From the NCBI GenBank assembly GCA_020629175.1, contig JAHDDU010000029.1:1-38079 (forward strand): DNA of 38,079 nucleotides, given 5' to 3'. The first letter of the stretch is position 1, and each line of letters begins with the position of its first letter. A model generated the notes under the pieces. It searched no databases and had not been told where the DNA came from. It saw only the letters and a program-made list of their open reading frames with translations. Position numbers and translations under genes: made by a program. This document shows positions 16,701 to 24,480 of this stretch, in pieces. This DNA comes from Flavimaricola sp. Its GTDB lineage: Bacteria; Pseudomonadota; Alphaproteobacteria; Rhodobacterales; Rhodobacteraceae.

Positions 16701-17257
16701 TTTATTCACAAAGTGCGGAGGGTGACTTTCAGAATGGCGAATATGTGCGCGCCTCCCTCGGCTATGCCTACCGGCCGATTGATAACGAGCGGTTGAACGT
16801 GCTGTTTGGCTATAGCTATTTGCGGGACCTGCCCGCTGTGGATCAGCTGGCCTCTGATGGGACGGCGGCCGGGGCGCGACAAGTCAGCCATGTCCTGTCG
16901 ATCGCGGCGAATTACGATCTGACCGAGGAGCTGACCGTCGGCGCCAAGCTGGGCTACCGGTCGAGCGAGGTGGCGGAGCGGGGCAGCGATGTGTTCACCG
17001 CCAACTCCGCAACGCTGGCGGTGCTGCGGGCGGATTGGCATGTGGTTGATCAGTGGGACATCATGGCCGAGGGACGTATCCTCTATACGCATGAAACAGA
17101 AACCGTTGAGCGCGGTGCGGCCGTGGGTGTTTACCGGCATCTGAATGAGAATGTACGCGTGGGCCTGATCTATGAATGGGGCGATGTGTCGGACCAGATC
17201 ACGGACATCAACTACAGCTCACAAGGGATTGGACTGAACATTGTGGCGACGTTCTAG
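13793..17257 (+). CDS. Outer-membrane beta-barrel partner of the DUF11 protein
   Basis: This 1154-residue protein starts with a signal peptide (GVGLCLACAVPGMAFG before QSAL). An Ig-like periplasmic region (about 80-190) and a carboxypeptidase-regulatory-like domain (ISVSGQ-type strand around AITVSGQGAAPGGTVMV, about 220-285) follow. From DWFYVVLADVTLG onward it is rich in alternating strands. It carries DLYPTYGDDSTFYDDTPTSG and GSVYYLSRQDVLSGTAKLLVQVVDPETG...LVEGADYTIDHLQGVVIL, motifs I recall from barrel proteins that accompany large repeat surface proteins. The C-terminus, GIGLNIVATF, ends in Phe as expected for a BAM-inserted barrel. ATG 13793 has AAGGAG six bases upstream and follows the DUF11 stop by 11 bp, so the two are one operon. 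Its TAG stop shares a CTAG with the convergent ligase gene. No TonB box or plug was recognised. The export role is inferred. Confidence 0.8.
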   Translation: MTTDRIWSAGVGLCLACAVPGMAFGQSALVLGAPVGSSTERAEAAGFGAAGFSISIDNEVVAGSAPPANPQRSADLIAAAAGVDVRFDGLDAPRLLNVTTLDGRVGYASGAPVTFRAISNYPAYIARAEVRILDRSRPGTPVVGQIPVAPNGTASWQMPGAGDGTYAYVLRVYDAQGRYDETRPLALTRTEREGQGSSGPFADSGAGEDRTARRGIPATGGAITVSGQGAAPGGTVMVMGEPVVADATGRFVARRILPAGDQVVAVTIGGRTYVRDVLIPTSDWFYVVLADVTLGRRSGGPNDLEERYTNGRLAYYLRGQTESGYRITSSLDTRDGPIEDIFRRLNDKDPRRILDRLRDDAADLYPTYGDDSTFYDDTPTSGAVYLRVETERLRLTWGDFDAGITGGGLLQNGRSLYGAELRYQSVGVTEAGEPRFAATVYAAQPETVPQRDILRGTGGSVYYLSRQDVLSGTAKLLVQVVDPETGRVIETRPLVEGADYTIDHLQGVVILTHPLNSSANGGSLIRDGGADYDVSLVAQYEYSPTTNTSDSTVYGGRAEGWVSETLRFGATYMQEETGAGTQRMMGVDLRWQPGAQTYAELEFAQTEGPGFARTFSTDGGLTDVRTGGGDFPAARALRFDARVDLQDMGLSQQGYLGLYYEVKEAGYSTLQEDITADQELIGVVGDIAFDDRFGLRFEAERFRREGGEDRTEAEIAISYKVTQAFTVDFGIAHLRQDGGAVIGSRTDAAVRLTYAPSDDLSLYAFAQQTLQREGLPRNNRYGAGVTAQLTSRIALTAEASDGDAGPGAAVQLRYQASADNEIYIGYSLDPTRHGAGSPLSDQGTIVLGGRYRLSDSITTWTESTLDLPGNQQSLTQMYGLSFMPNPQWTVTGSIERGQVRDAEDGDFDRLALSLGAAYTRDDDLSARLRLEYRHEDGAGTARDRETWALSAGYSNRVAEDWRILASVDAFYSQSAEGDFQNGEYVRASLGYAYRPIDNERLNVLFGYSYLRDLPAVDQLASDGTAAGARQVSHVLSIAANYDLTEELTVGAKLGYRSSEVAERGSDVFTANSATLAVLRADWHVVDQWDIMAEGRILYTHETETVERGAAVGVYRHLNENVRVGLIYEWGDVSDQITDINYSSQGIGLNIVATF

Positions 17258-18600
17258 ACCTTCTCGAGGTAGCTGCTGTGCTCAAATTCGGTGACATGCT
17301 GGTTAAAGCGCATCTGCTCTTGCAGTTTGCATTCGACAAACATCTTTTGCAGACGCGCTGAGAATATCTGCGGCACATAATGCCCGGTTTCAAAGGCCTT
17401 GATCGCAGAAGCCCAATCGAGCGGAAGCGTCGGGAGTTTCTGGGTATAGGCGTCGCCCTTGATCGGAGCGGCGGGCCGCATCCCTTCGTTGATCCCGAGA
17501 AGGGCGCCACCGAGGATGGCTGCCAGTACGAGGTAGGGATTTGCATCCGCGCCAGCCACGCGGTGCTCGATCCGGCGGGCCGCGCCGTCGCCACCGGGGA
17601 TGCGGATCGCGGCGGTGCGGTTTTCATATCCCCAGGCGACGTTGGACGGGCTGTGCGCTCCTGGCAGTAGGCGGCGGTAGGAATTGCGGTGGGGCGCAAA
17701 GGCGAGGGTGTTCTCTTGCATCGTGGCGAGCAACCCGGCGATGGCCTGCATCATGATCGGGCTGCCGTCTGGGCCGCCGTTGTCAAAGACGTTCTCCCCG
17801 CTTGCGTTGAGAAGCGAGAAGTGCACGTGAAACCCATTGCCGGAGCGTGTGCCATATGGTTTGGCCATGAACGTGGCCGCAAAGCCATGCGCGCGTGCGA
17901 CGCCGCGAACCAGTCGTTTAAAAAGCATGGCATCGTCTGCGGCGCGCAGCGGGTCTGCCACATGCTTGAGGTTGATCTCAAACTGACCTGCGCCGTTTTC
18001 AGAAATTGCGGCCTCTGCCTGAATGCCCTGCGTCGCGCAGGCGGCGTAGACGTCATTGAGAAAGGCGTCGAAATGCTCAAGATCGTCGAGCGACATAACG
18101 CCATCCGTATCAAGTCTGCGCCCGCTGACCGGGGAGAGTGGCGGCATCGGCTCGGCCTCGGTCGGGTCGCAGAGGTAGAACTCGAGCTCGGTCGCAACAA
18201 CAGGTGTCAGCTTGAGCGCTGAAAAACGGTCGACGACAGCCTTTAGCGCTTGGCGCGGGTCGCCGACGAAGGGTGTGCCGTCCTCCTCGAACAGCCAAAG
18301 CGGGATCATCGCGGTAGGCTTGGTCCCCCAGTCAGAGCGGATGATGCCGCGCCCCGTGTCGCGGGCGATCCCGTCCGCATCGCCGGTCTCAAAAACGAGG
18401 TTGCTGTTCTCCACATCTTCGCCCCAGATATCGACAGCCGCCAGCGAAAGCGGCATCCGCAGTCCGTCCTGCCGCACTTTCTGTGCTTGATCGACAGGCA
18501 ATCGCTTGCCACGAAACGTCCCGTTCAGGTCACATATACAGGCGTAGATGTTCTCGTAGGCGTCCATGTCGCTGGACTTAACTGTAGGATTTGTGGTCAC
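17254..18600 (-). CDS. Glutamine-synthetase-family gamma-glutamyl-amine ligase
   Basis: This ATP-dependent ligase of the glutamine synthetase superfamily (448 residues from GTG 18600) most resembles gamma-glutamylputrescine/polyamine synthetases rather than housekeeping GlnA. The catalytic barrel motifs are present: VATELEFYLCD, ENGAGQFEINLKH, NGFHVHFSL, LLPGAHSPSNVAWGYENRTAAIRIP and RRIEHRVAGADANPYLVLAAILGG. The N-terminus (YENIYACICDLNGTFRGKRLP) is the short type of this subfamily. No adenylylation tyrosine loop typical of GlnA was recognised. GTG 18600 is preferred because AAGAGGG precedes it; GTG 18645 and ATG 18567 lack a good ribosome site. An FAD amine oxidase is encoded further along the same strand, fitting amine degradation, but the substrate is not determined. 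Confidence 0.85.
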   Translation of the reverse strand: MTTNPTVKSSDMDAYENIYACICDLNGTFRGKRLPVDQAQKVRQDGLRMPLSLAAVDIWGEDVENSNLVFETGDADGIARDTGRGIIRSDWGTKPTAMIPLWLFEEDGTPFVGDPRQALKAVVDRFSALKLTPVVATELEFYLCDPTEAEPMPPLSPVSGRRLDTDGVMSLDDLEHFDAFLNDVYAACATQGIQAEAAISENGAGQFEINLKHVADPLRAADDAMLFKRLVRGVARAHGFAATFMAKPYGTRSGNGFHVHFSLLNASGENVFDNGGPDGSPIMMQAIAGLLATMQENTLAFAPHRNSYRRLLPGAHSPSNVAWGYENRTAAIRIPGGDGAARRIEHRVAGADANPYLVLAAILGGALLGINEGMRPAAPIKGDAYTQKLPTLPLDWASAIKAFETGHYVPQIFSARLQKMFVECKLQEQMRFNQHVTEFEHSSYLEKV

Positions 18601-18833
18601 GCGGCCCTCTTGCGCTGGGAAGTTGCGTGACTGTCGGGAATTCACTGGATGCTGTCAAATGCAGCGGTTGCGTTGGATCCATCAGAAAGCAAAACCACAT
18701 AATTCTGATTATGAGAATAATAGCCCTTTCAGCCGTATGATCGGGGCCTTGGACAACATGGCCGCCGGAGGGTGCCTCCGGCGGGAGTTTGTTTTGTCAG
18801 ATGAAGCAGCCGTGGCGGTTTGGCTGTTAACCG
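18601..18833. other. Intergenic region with a strong stem-loop
   Basis: It lies between the ligase start and the ABC ATPase stop. CCGCCGGAGG (18762-18771), loop GTG, CCTCCGGCGG (18775-18784) is a perfect 10-bp stem about 50 bp past the transporter stop. It probably ends or stabilises the transporter mRNA. No T-run follows on the minus strand; a short T-rich stretch (AGTTTGTTTTG) follows on the plus strand. The AT-rich part (about 18690-18725) probably contains the ligase promoter. Confidence 0.5.
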
Positions 18834-19607
18834 TTACGCCGCCCCTTCGAATTCGGCGCCTGTTTTGGCGCCGGTGATGTAGGCCACCACGTCCTGCCCG
18901 TCGGTGTCTTCCTTGCGGAGATTGGCAACCATCCGGCCCCGGCGAAACACGATGATCCGGTCCACCAGGTCAAACACCTGCCGCATGTTGTGGCTGACAA
19001 GGATCAGACTTTCGCCCTGTTCCTTTAGCGTGCGAATGATGTTTTCCACTTGGGCGGTTTCCTGCACGCCGAGGGCCGCGGTCGGCTCGTCCATGATTGT
19101 CAGCTTGGAGGGGAATGTCGCCGTGCGGGCGATGGCCACGCACTGCCGCTGACCGCCGGACATATTGGCGATGGTGTTGCGGATATTGGGGATTTTCACC
19201 CCGGTCTTTTCCAGTCCCGCCAGAGTGTCTTCGCGCATCGCCTTGTAATCCAGACGCCGGAATGGCCCGAGCCAGTTCCATTTTGTCTTTTCGCGTCCGA
19301 GGAACAGATTGTCCGGCACATTCAGGTCGTCGGCCAGCGCCAGCGTTTGGAATACGGTTTCAATCCCGGCCTCTCGCGCCTGGATAGGTCCACTAAAGTG
19401 CACCTCTTGCCCGTCGAAGATAATGTCGCCGCTGGTACGCTGCTCCACCCCGGTGATCTGACGGACAAAGGTGGATTTGCCCGCGCCGTTATCGCCCATG
19501 ATCGCCACATGTTCGCCCCGCTCGAGGGTAAAATTGGCGTCGTTCAATGCGTGCACGCCGCCATAGTGTTTGGTAAGGCCGCGCGTTTCGAGAATGTAAT
19601 CGCTCAT
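18834..19607 (-). CDS. Sugar ABC transporter ATP-binding protein (single-domain, CUT2 type)
   Basis: This 257-residue ATPase powers the adjacent sugar importer. Walker A is GDNGAGKST (residues about 38-46), the signature is MSGGQRQCVAIAR and Walker B is KLTIMDEPTAAL, with the switch His in LVSHNM. The D-loop region reads ALGVQE. RbsA/MglA proteins carry two fused ATPase domains of about 500 residues; this has one, like FrcA of rhizobial fructose importers. It is the last gene of a binding protein - permease - ATPase operon, 11 bp after the permease. The sugar is not certain. Confidence 0.9.
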   Translation of the reverse strand: MSDYILETRGLTKHYGGVHALNDANFTLERGEHVAIMGDNGAGKSTFVRQITGVEQRTSGDIIFDGQEVHFSGPIQAREAGIETVFQTLALADDLNVPDNLFLGREKTKWNWLGPFRRLDYKAMREDTLAGLEKTGVKIPNIRNTIANMSGGQRQCVAIARTATFPSKLTIMDEPTAALGVQETAQVENIIRTLKEQGESLILVSHNMRQVFDLVDRIIVFRRGRMVANLRKEDTDGQDVVAYITGAKTGAEFEGAA

Positions 19608-19618
19608 CTGACCTCTCC

Positions 19619-20704
19619 CTAGCGTTTCATGCCGCGCTCTTGGCGCATTTTATCAAGGACAACGGCGGCAATGATAATCGCGCCCATGGCCATCAATTGG
19701 TAGAACGCGTCGAGCCGAAGGTAGGTGAAACCGGATTGGATCACGCCAAAGACCATCGCGCCGAGCACAGTGCCAACGATTGAGCCACGTCCACCTGTCA
19801 GGCTGACCCCACCGATGACGGCCATAGCAATCGCGTAGAGCTCGTAGAATGGGCCCATGCCTGCCTGTGCCGTAAGGTTCTTGGAACTGAGGATGATCGC
19901 GGCAAAGGCGGCAAGCATCGAGGCAATCATGTAGACCATGACCTTGTGCCGCTTGATATTGATGCCGGACATGCGCGCCGCGTCTTCGTTGGAGCCGATG
20001 GCGTAGGTGTGTTTGCCATAGACGGTGTACTTCAGGATGAAGTGAAAGATGATTGCAAGGCCGATGAACCACACCACTGGCATCATGCCCGCGCCGATAA
20101 ACTTGTATCCTTCAGTCGGAAAGGAGATGGGCTGACCGCGTGTCCAGGCCTGCGCGATTCCGCGGCAGATCAGGAACATGCCGAGCGTCGCGATAAACGG
20201 CGGAATACGCGTGTAGGCGATGAGCGTGCCGTTGATGGCCCCAATGAACGCGCCGAAGCAGAGCCCGACGATAATTGGGATCACCAGCGGCAAATCCAAG
20301 GCCCATGAGCCGAAAACTGCATCTGGGTTCGCGCTGCCTGTGGGCAAAAACTCGGTCTGAGCAAAGGACATCACGATCATCGCCGTTGCCCCGACAAGGG
20401 GACCGGATGACAGGTCAATTCCGCCCGAGATGATGACCTGCGTCACTCCCAGCGCGATGATCCCGATGATCGAGACCTGGAGGATGATAATTTTAAGTCG
20501 CGCGACGTTCAGTATTGTCCCATCGCGGTTTGTATTCATGTCAAAGAGCATGCTTTGCCCGTTCATATACGGCAAAAGCTGTCCCAAAGCCTCAAAGATC
20601 AGCACAATCGCTATCAACGCGAAGAAGATGTTCACTTCGTTCGGCCAAGACTTCTTTTTGCTGTCGAACGCGAGCCCACCGGTCCCGTGTGACGTGTCGG
20701 ACAT
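19619..20704 (-). CDS. Sugar ABC transporter permease (RbsC/FrcC family)
   Basis: This 361-residue inner-membrane permease belongs to the CUT2 family. The signature SGGIDLSSGPLVGATA, typical of ribose-class permeases (GGIDLSVG), and AFIGAINGTLIAYTRIPPFIATLGM are clear. About ten hydrophobic segments are visible. The start ATG at 20704 has AAAGGGGG upstream; longer in-frame extension to 20743 lacks support. A hairpin at 20761-20784 separates it from the binding-protein gene. Confidence 0.9.
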   Translation of the reverse strand: MSDTSHGTGGLAFDSKKKSWPNEVNIFFALIAIVLIFEALGQLLPYMNGQSMLFDMNTNRDGTILNVARLKIIILQVSIIGIIALGVTQVIISGGIDLSSGPLVGATAMIVMSFAQTEFLPTGSANPDAVFGSWALDLPLVIPIIVGLCFGAFIGAINGTLIAYTRIPPFIATLGMFLICRGIAQAWTRGQPISFPTEGYKFIGAGMMPVVWFIGLAIIFHFILKYTVYGKHTYAIGSNEDAARMSGINIKRHKVMVYMIASMLAAFAAIILSSKNLTAQAGMGPFYELYAIAMAVIGGVSLTGGRGSIVGTVLGAMVFGVIQSGFTYLRLDAFYQLMAMGAIIIAAVVLDKMRQERGMKR

Positions 20705-20760
20705 CGTTGCCCCCTTTGACTGAGAAATTGAGCGGCACCTCACGCCGTGCCGGGCAAGAT

Positions 20761-20784
20761 GGCGCCCCCCGGATGGGGAGCGCC
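20761..20784 (-). terminator. Intercistronic stem-loop between binding protein and permease
   Basis: GGCGCCCCCC, loop GGAT, GGGGAGCGCC, with one mismatch in a ten-base stem. It sits 15 bp past the binding-protein stop without a long T-run. Such elements usually protect or partly terminate the message so that the binding protein is made in excess over the membrane parts. Confidence 0.55.
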
Positions 20785-20798
20785 GAGTTCATAAAGAC

Positions 20799-21737
20799 TT
20801 ACTGGATAAAGTCTTCGACGTTCTCAGGTGTCACCAGAAGGAATGGGATGAAGACAGTCTTGTCGACATCTTCGCCATTTGCCAGCGCAATGGCTGTGTC
20901 GATGGAACCTGCACCCTGACCAGCCAAGTCCTGGAATACAGTCACGTCCATATCACCGGCCTGCATGGCCACCAGCGCATCGGGTGTTGCGTCAACACCG
21001 CCGACAACCACGTCGTCCATAGAGATGCCCGCAGACTTCATGGCCTGAATGGCGCCAATGGCCATCTCGTCGTTGTTGCCAAAGACCGCGTGGAATTCTT
21101 CACCTGACGAAATCCAGTTTGTCATCAGGTCCTGCGCTTCGTCGCGGGACCAGTTGGCTGTCTGCTCGTCGATCAGCGTGATGAAGTTACACATGTCCAT
21201 GCCGATCACGTCATGGAAGTCCTTGGAGCGCTGAACAGCGGCCTGGTTGGACAGCTGGCCCATCAGCATGTAGGCGCGTGCACCACCTGACAGACCCATG
21301 GCCCGCAGATCCTGACACATGCGGAAGGCAGCCAGAGTGCCGGACTCGATCTCGTTAGAGGCCACAAATGCCTGACCTTCAGGCAGCGTCTCCATGTTGA
21401 TCGGCTGACGGTTCACATAGACCAGCGGCACGCCGGCCGCAGCAGCAGCGTTTGACATTGCTTCTGTTGCGTTGGTGTCCACAGCGTTCACGATGATCGC
21501 ATCCACGCCAGAGGCGATGAAGTTGTTGATCTGGTCAAGCTGACGCGCAACGTCGTCCTGCGCATCCTCGACCTGCAGCTGCAGCCCGTCGATTGTAGCA
21601 GCGTGATCCGTCATGCCGTTACGCATGATGGTCAGGCCATTGTCATCAAAGCGCGCAACCGACACACCAATCTGCTGAGCCATCGCAGATGTGCCCATCA
21701 GAGCCGCAAGGCCAGTGGCCAAAAGAATCTTTTTCAT
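20799..21737 (-). CDS. Periplasmic sugar-binding protein (CUT2 type)
   Basis: This 312-residue periplasmic binding protein has a signal peptide (MKKILLATGLAALMGTSAMA before QQIG). It has the ribose-binding-protein fold: IGVSVARFDDNGLTIMRNGM, DQINNFIASGVDAIIVNAVDT, FGNNDEMAIGAIQAMKSAG and VVVGGVDATPDALVAMQAGDMDVTVFQDLAGQG. It resembles proteins annotated as rhizopine/inositol- or ribose-binding, so the ligand may be a polyol or pentose; I cannot decide. GGGAGGA precedes the ATG. It is the first gene of the transporter operon. A LacI-type palindrome lies about 300 bp upstream. Confidence 0.88.
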   Translation of the reverse strand: MKKILLATGLAALMGTSAMAQQIGVSVARFDDNGLTIMRNGMTDHAATIDGLQLQVEDAQDDVARQLDQINNFIASGVDAIIVNAVDTNATEAMSNAAAAAGVPLVYVNRQPINMETLPEGQAFVASNEIESGTLAAFRMCQDLRAMGLSGGARAYMLMGQLSNQAAVQRSKDFHDVIGMDMCNFITLIDEQTANWSRDEAQDLMTNWISSGEEFHAVFGNNDEMAIGAIQAMKSAGISMDDVVVGGVDATPDALVAMQAGDMDVTVFQDLAGQGAGSIDTAIALANGEDVDKTVFIPFLLVTPENVEDFIQ

Positions 21738-22125
21738 GGTTTCCTCCCAAAGATCGTGCCCGGCGCACGGTTCAATGATACCGGGACCTCATTCCGAGGC
21801 GATTGGTCCACCCCACCCTTCATGCCAGACGCAGCAAGGGTTTGATGAATACAGCAGACCCAGCCGCCGGAGCGATCAGATCAAGACGGTCGTGAGGAGT
21901 GTGGACAGTAGTGGCCACTGTCGCGGCGCGCGTCAGTCCATCAGCAGTCGGCAAGTGGTTTGCACCAAATGACAGCATTACAGGCCGAGTCCTCCCTCTC
22001 GTTACCTGCCACTTTAACCGTGATTCTGCATTTTGCAACCGGTTGCATAAAATTCTTTGGCGCGGCTCTATGTCCTTGATTATGAACCATCCACCAGCCG
22101 CCGTCGCGAAAGGAGCCGCGCCAGG
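21738..22125. other. Intergenic leader upstream of the CUT2 transporter
   Basis: This 388-bp gap lies between the TetR-gene stop and the binding-protein start. It has no convincing gene. It contains the LacI-type palindrome at 22031-22050 and a short palindrome AGTGGCCACT near 21910. The transporter promoter is expected beside the LacI-type site, which implies a long 5' leader of roughly 250-300 nt. Confidence 0.5.
22031..22050. promoter_or_regulatory. LacI/GalR-family operator candidate
   Basis: TGCAACCGGTTGCA (22034-22047) is a perfect palindrome with central CG, and TT/AA flanks continue the symmetry past one mismatch. LacI-family regulators of sugar importers bind such sites. No LacI-family gene is in the window, so the regulator would act in trans. 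Confidence 0.65.
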
Positions 22126-22674
22126 TCAGACAGGTTGCATGAATAATCCTGCCGTGGCGAGATCAAAGCAGGCCATGTCTTTCTGCGTGTGAGCGATCAA
22201 TTGGGCCCCTTCAAGCAAGGCCAAGGTTGCCGCCGCTCGCGCGTCGCTAGAGATGTCCGCATTCACTTCGCTTTGCGCATATAGCTCTGTCAGCCATCCA
22301 AGAACCATTTGGCGAAATGCCGTCATTTCTCTGATGATGGGCTCTGCGAGAGTGTCACGATTGACCGACAGAGCCACGCACAAACACATCGTCTCTCCGC
22401 CCTGCAGCGCCGCGCGATATTGCGCCACAAGTCCCGCAAGTTGCGCCGCGGGTGTCACGCCACTCTGCGCTAACTCTTCCAGCTTCGCTGCAAACACCTC
22501 CGCATAGCGCTCCATCAGCGCGGCACCAAGCGCTGCCTTTCCCGGAAAATGGTAATGGATCGACGCGGTTTTGATGCCGATCTCTTGGGCGACATCGGCA
22601 AAACTCATGCCCTGAAAACCCCGCCGCCGCACCAGATTTTCTGCTGTGTCCAAAAGCTCTGTCTTGCGATCCAT
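22126..22674 (-). CDS. TetR-family transcriptional regulator
   Basis: This is a 182-residue repressor-type regulator. The N-terminal HTH is classic: LLDTAENLVRRRGFQGMSFADVAQEIGIKTASIHYHFPGKAALGAALMERY (residues about 7-57). The C-terminal ligand domain is not diagnostic. It is the last gene of a cupin - FAD oxidase - TetR operon, 15 bp after the oxidase stop. It probably controls that operon through the palindrome at 24481-24498. The inducer may be the amine or a product of the oxidase; this is inference. Confidence 0.88.
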   Translation of the reverse strand: MDRKTELLDTAENLVRRRGFQGMSFADVAQEIGIKTASIHYHFPGKAALGAALMERYAEVFAAKLEELAQSGVTPAAQLAGLVAQYRAALQGGETMCLCVALSVNRDTLAEPIIREMTAFRQMVLGWLTELYAQSEVNADISSDARAAATLALLEGAQLIAHTQKDMACFDLATAGLFMQPV

Positions 22675-22689
22675 CGCTGGGCCTCGTGA

Positions 22690-23790
22690 TTAGAATGACG
22701 CTGCGGTCCGGGACATCGTCGACTTGATAATCCGCGGAGCCGCAGCCTCCGCAGCTTCTAACGCCCCTTCAAGGAAGCCGCCAAAGGTCGCCGCAACCTC
22801 TGTCCCGCAAAAGAACAGACCTTGGGCATGCAACGCATCCAGCATCGGTGGCATACCGTAGCGCGGATGCGCCATGAGAGGGGCATGATCCCGTGGTGCC
22901 GCCGTCAATTCATCAAGAGCCCAGTCTTTCAATAGAACGTCGCGCGGCTCTGCTGCCTCAGCTCCAAAAAGGCGGACCAATTGTGCGACTGCCGCAGACT
23001 TCAGACTCTCCGCATCACGCCGCGCTTCGATCGGGATACCAACAAATCCAAACAGCGCATAAGGCCCGCCCTCTGCCGGAGACGCATCATGGATCTCGAC
23101 CAATGGGCCGTGTCTGCTCATCGCATCCCCCGAAAGTCCAGCCTCGCGCCAAAACGGACGATCATAAACCGCCACCACTTTGGCCTGCCCTGCCATCCAA
23201 GTGGGTACATTCAAAAGAGCATCGTGTGTGATGGGCTCTAGAGCTGGGAAAAAGTCAAGCTGCGCTGCCAGTCGGGGCGGCACGGCAAGCGCGATGGTCC
23301 GGGCTGCAATCTTATGAGTATTGCAACGCGTCTCGATCTCCGCACAGGCCTCCCCCAGCCGGGTCACGCGTGAATGCAGATGCAACCGCTCCTGCGGAAG
23401 TGATTGGACCAACTGCGCAATCAGATGGGCCAGTCCGCCTTTCACCCGAAACGAGCCCTCCATGGACGCATAACCGCGCCCGCGGTGCACCTGCCCCTCC
23501 TCGTCTTCAAAACTCAGATCCCCTTGGGCGAACTGCTCAAACACGCCAAGGTTCAGCTCTTGGGTCAAAGCCGCCATGCGCAGTTGGCCCGGCCAAAACC
23601 AGGCAGGACCCATATCAAAGGCTGCGCCCCCAACGTCGGACCCCTTGATGCGGCCGCCAAAACGGGGCCGGGCCTCAACCAGCTGAAAATCAACGCCCGC
23701 CACCAACAATTGTTTTGCCAGCGCCAGTCCGGCGAGGCCCCCGCCCACAATCAGCACGTCAGCCGAGGCAGGCAATGTCGGATCAGACAC
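22690..23790 (-). CDS. FAD-dependent amine oxidase family protein
   Basis: This 366-residue flavoprotein belongs to the monoamine oxidase / phytoene-desaturase-like superfamily. The FAD-binding Rossmann motif is ADVLIVGGGLAGLALAKQL (residues about 10-28), with an acidic residue and GRI pattern (VEARPRFGGRI) after it. The C-terminal flavin motif is GLFFCGTEVAATFGGFLEGALEAAEAAA. FDMGPAWFWPGQ matches the substrate-site strand of amine oxidases. It starts with GTG at 23790, two bases after the cupin stop, so it is coupled to it. At 366 residues it is shorter than typical MAO-type enzymes (about 450), mostly in the substrate domain. The likely role is oxidation of an amine or related small molecule; the substrate is unknown. 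Confidence 0.85.
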   Translation of the reverse strand: MSDPTLPASADVLIVGGGLAGLALAKQLLVAGVDFQLVEARPRFGGRIKGSDVGGAAFDMGPAWFWPGQLRMAALTQELNLGVFEQFAQGDLSFEDEEGQVHRGRGYASMEGSFRVKGGLAHLIAQLVQSLPQERLHLHSRVTRLGEACAEIETRCNTHKIAARTIALAVPPRLAAQLDFFPALEPITHDALLNVPTWMAGQAKVVAVYDRPFWREAGLSGDAMSRHGPLVEIHDASPAEGGPYALFGFVGIPIEARRDAESLKSAAVAQLVRLFGAEAAEPRDVLLKDWALDELTAAPRDHAPLMAHPRYGMPPMLDALHAQGLFFCGTEVAATFGGFLEGALEAAEAAAPRIIKSTMSRTAASF

Positions 23791-23792
23791 CC

Positions 23793-24461
23793 CTAGACCT
23801 CGGGTGCCTTAGCAAAGCGCAGATGCCCCGTCTTCATCCAAACTTTGGCTCCTTCCACCCCAGCGATGGCTTGCAACGCGTCGCCATCCGGCAACCGCAG
23901 CCAGGATCCCTTGCGCAAAACATCATCCCCGTCGGTCATACTGCCCGCAATCATCAGCACTTCGATCCCGCCCGGCGCATCGATTGACAACTTGGCCCCA
24001 GGATCAAGCTGGTAATAGCGCACCACTTCCCGCGCATCGGCGTGCAACTCAGCGACGGCCACTCCTTCGACCGGTGCGCCAAGCGCGTCTGCCATAGTCT
24101 TACGAAATTGGGTTCGGTCCTCAGGGTCAAACTGCCAAAGTTTGACAAAGATCGTACAGCCAGGGGCCGACCCCGGCGTGTGGCGTGTTGTCGGCGGATT
24201 TCGCACATAGGTGCCTTCCGGAAAATCGCCGTGCTCATCCTGAAAGACACCGTCCAGAACGATGAACTCTTCGCCCCCGGTATGGGTATGGGCGGAAAAG
24301 CTGCTGGCAGGCGCATACCGCACAATGCTTGTCGCCCGCGCGACCTCGTCCCCGATCCGGTCCAGCATGCGCCTGTCCACTCCCGGCATCGGCGATGGTG
24401 TCCACGCCAAGGCATCAGAGTGCACAACAACACGCGTCGCAAAATCAGCATTCAATTCCAT
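23793..24461 (-). CDS. ChrR-like double-cupin protein
   Basis: This is a 222-residue cupin. The first cupin metal motif is clear: [43 protein letters not shown], with H58, H60, E64 and a later His as ligands. A second, degenerate cupin follows ([31 protein letters not shown]) without the histidines. This resembles the C-terminal domain of ChrR-type anti-sigma proteins, but the zinc-binding anti-sigma N-terminus is missing, so it is not an anti-sigma factor. Enzymes such as acetylacetone dioxygenase share the fold. It is the first gene of the operon with the amine oxidase and TetR, and probably acts on the same substrate. Confidence 0.8.
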   Translation of the reverse strand: MELNADFATRVVVHSDALAWTPSPMPGVDRRMLDRIGDEVARATSIVRYAPASSFSAHTHTGGEEFIVLDGVFQDEHGDFPEGTYVRNPPTTRHTPGSAPGCTIFVKLWQFDPEDRTQFRKTMADALGAPVEGVAVAELHADAREVVRYYQLDPGAKLSIDAPGGIEVLMIAGSMTDGDDVLRKGSWLRLPDGDALQAIAGVEGAKVWMKTGHLRFAKAPEV

Positions 24462-24480
24462 CTGCCAGACCTCAAAATTT

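Noticed and set aside
17254-18600. Housekeeping glutamine synthetase GlnA
   Set aside because: The N-terminus and active-site blocks fit the gamma-glutamyl-amine ligase group, and there is no glnB/glnK neighbour or adenylylation loop.
23793-24461. Cupin as a ChrR anti-sigma factor
   Set aside because: The N-terminal zinc-binding anti-sigma domain is absent and no ECF sigma gene is adjacent.
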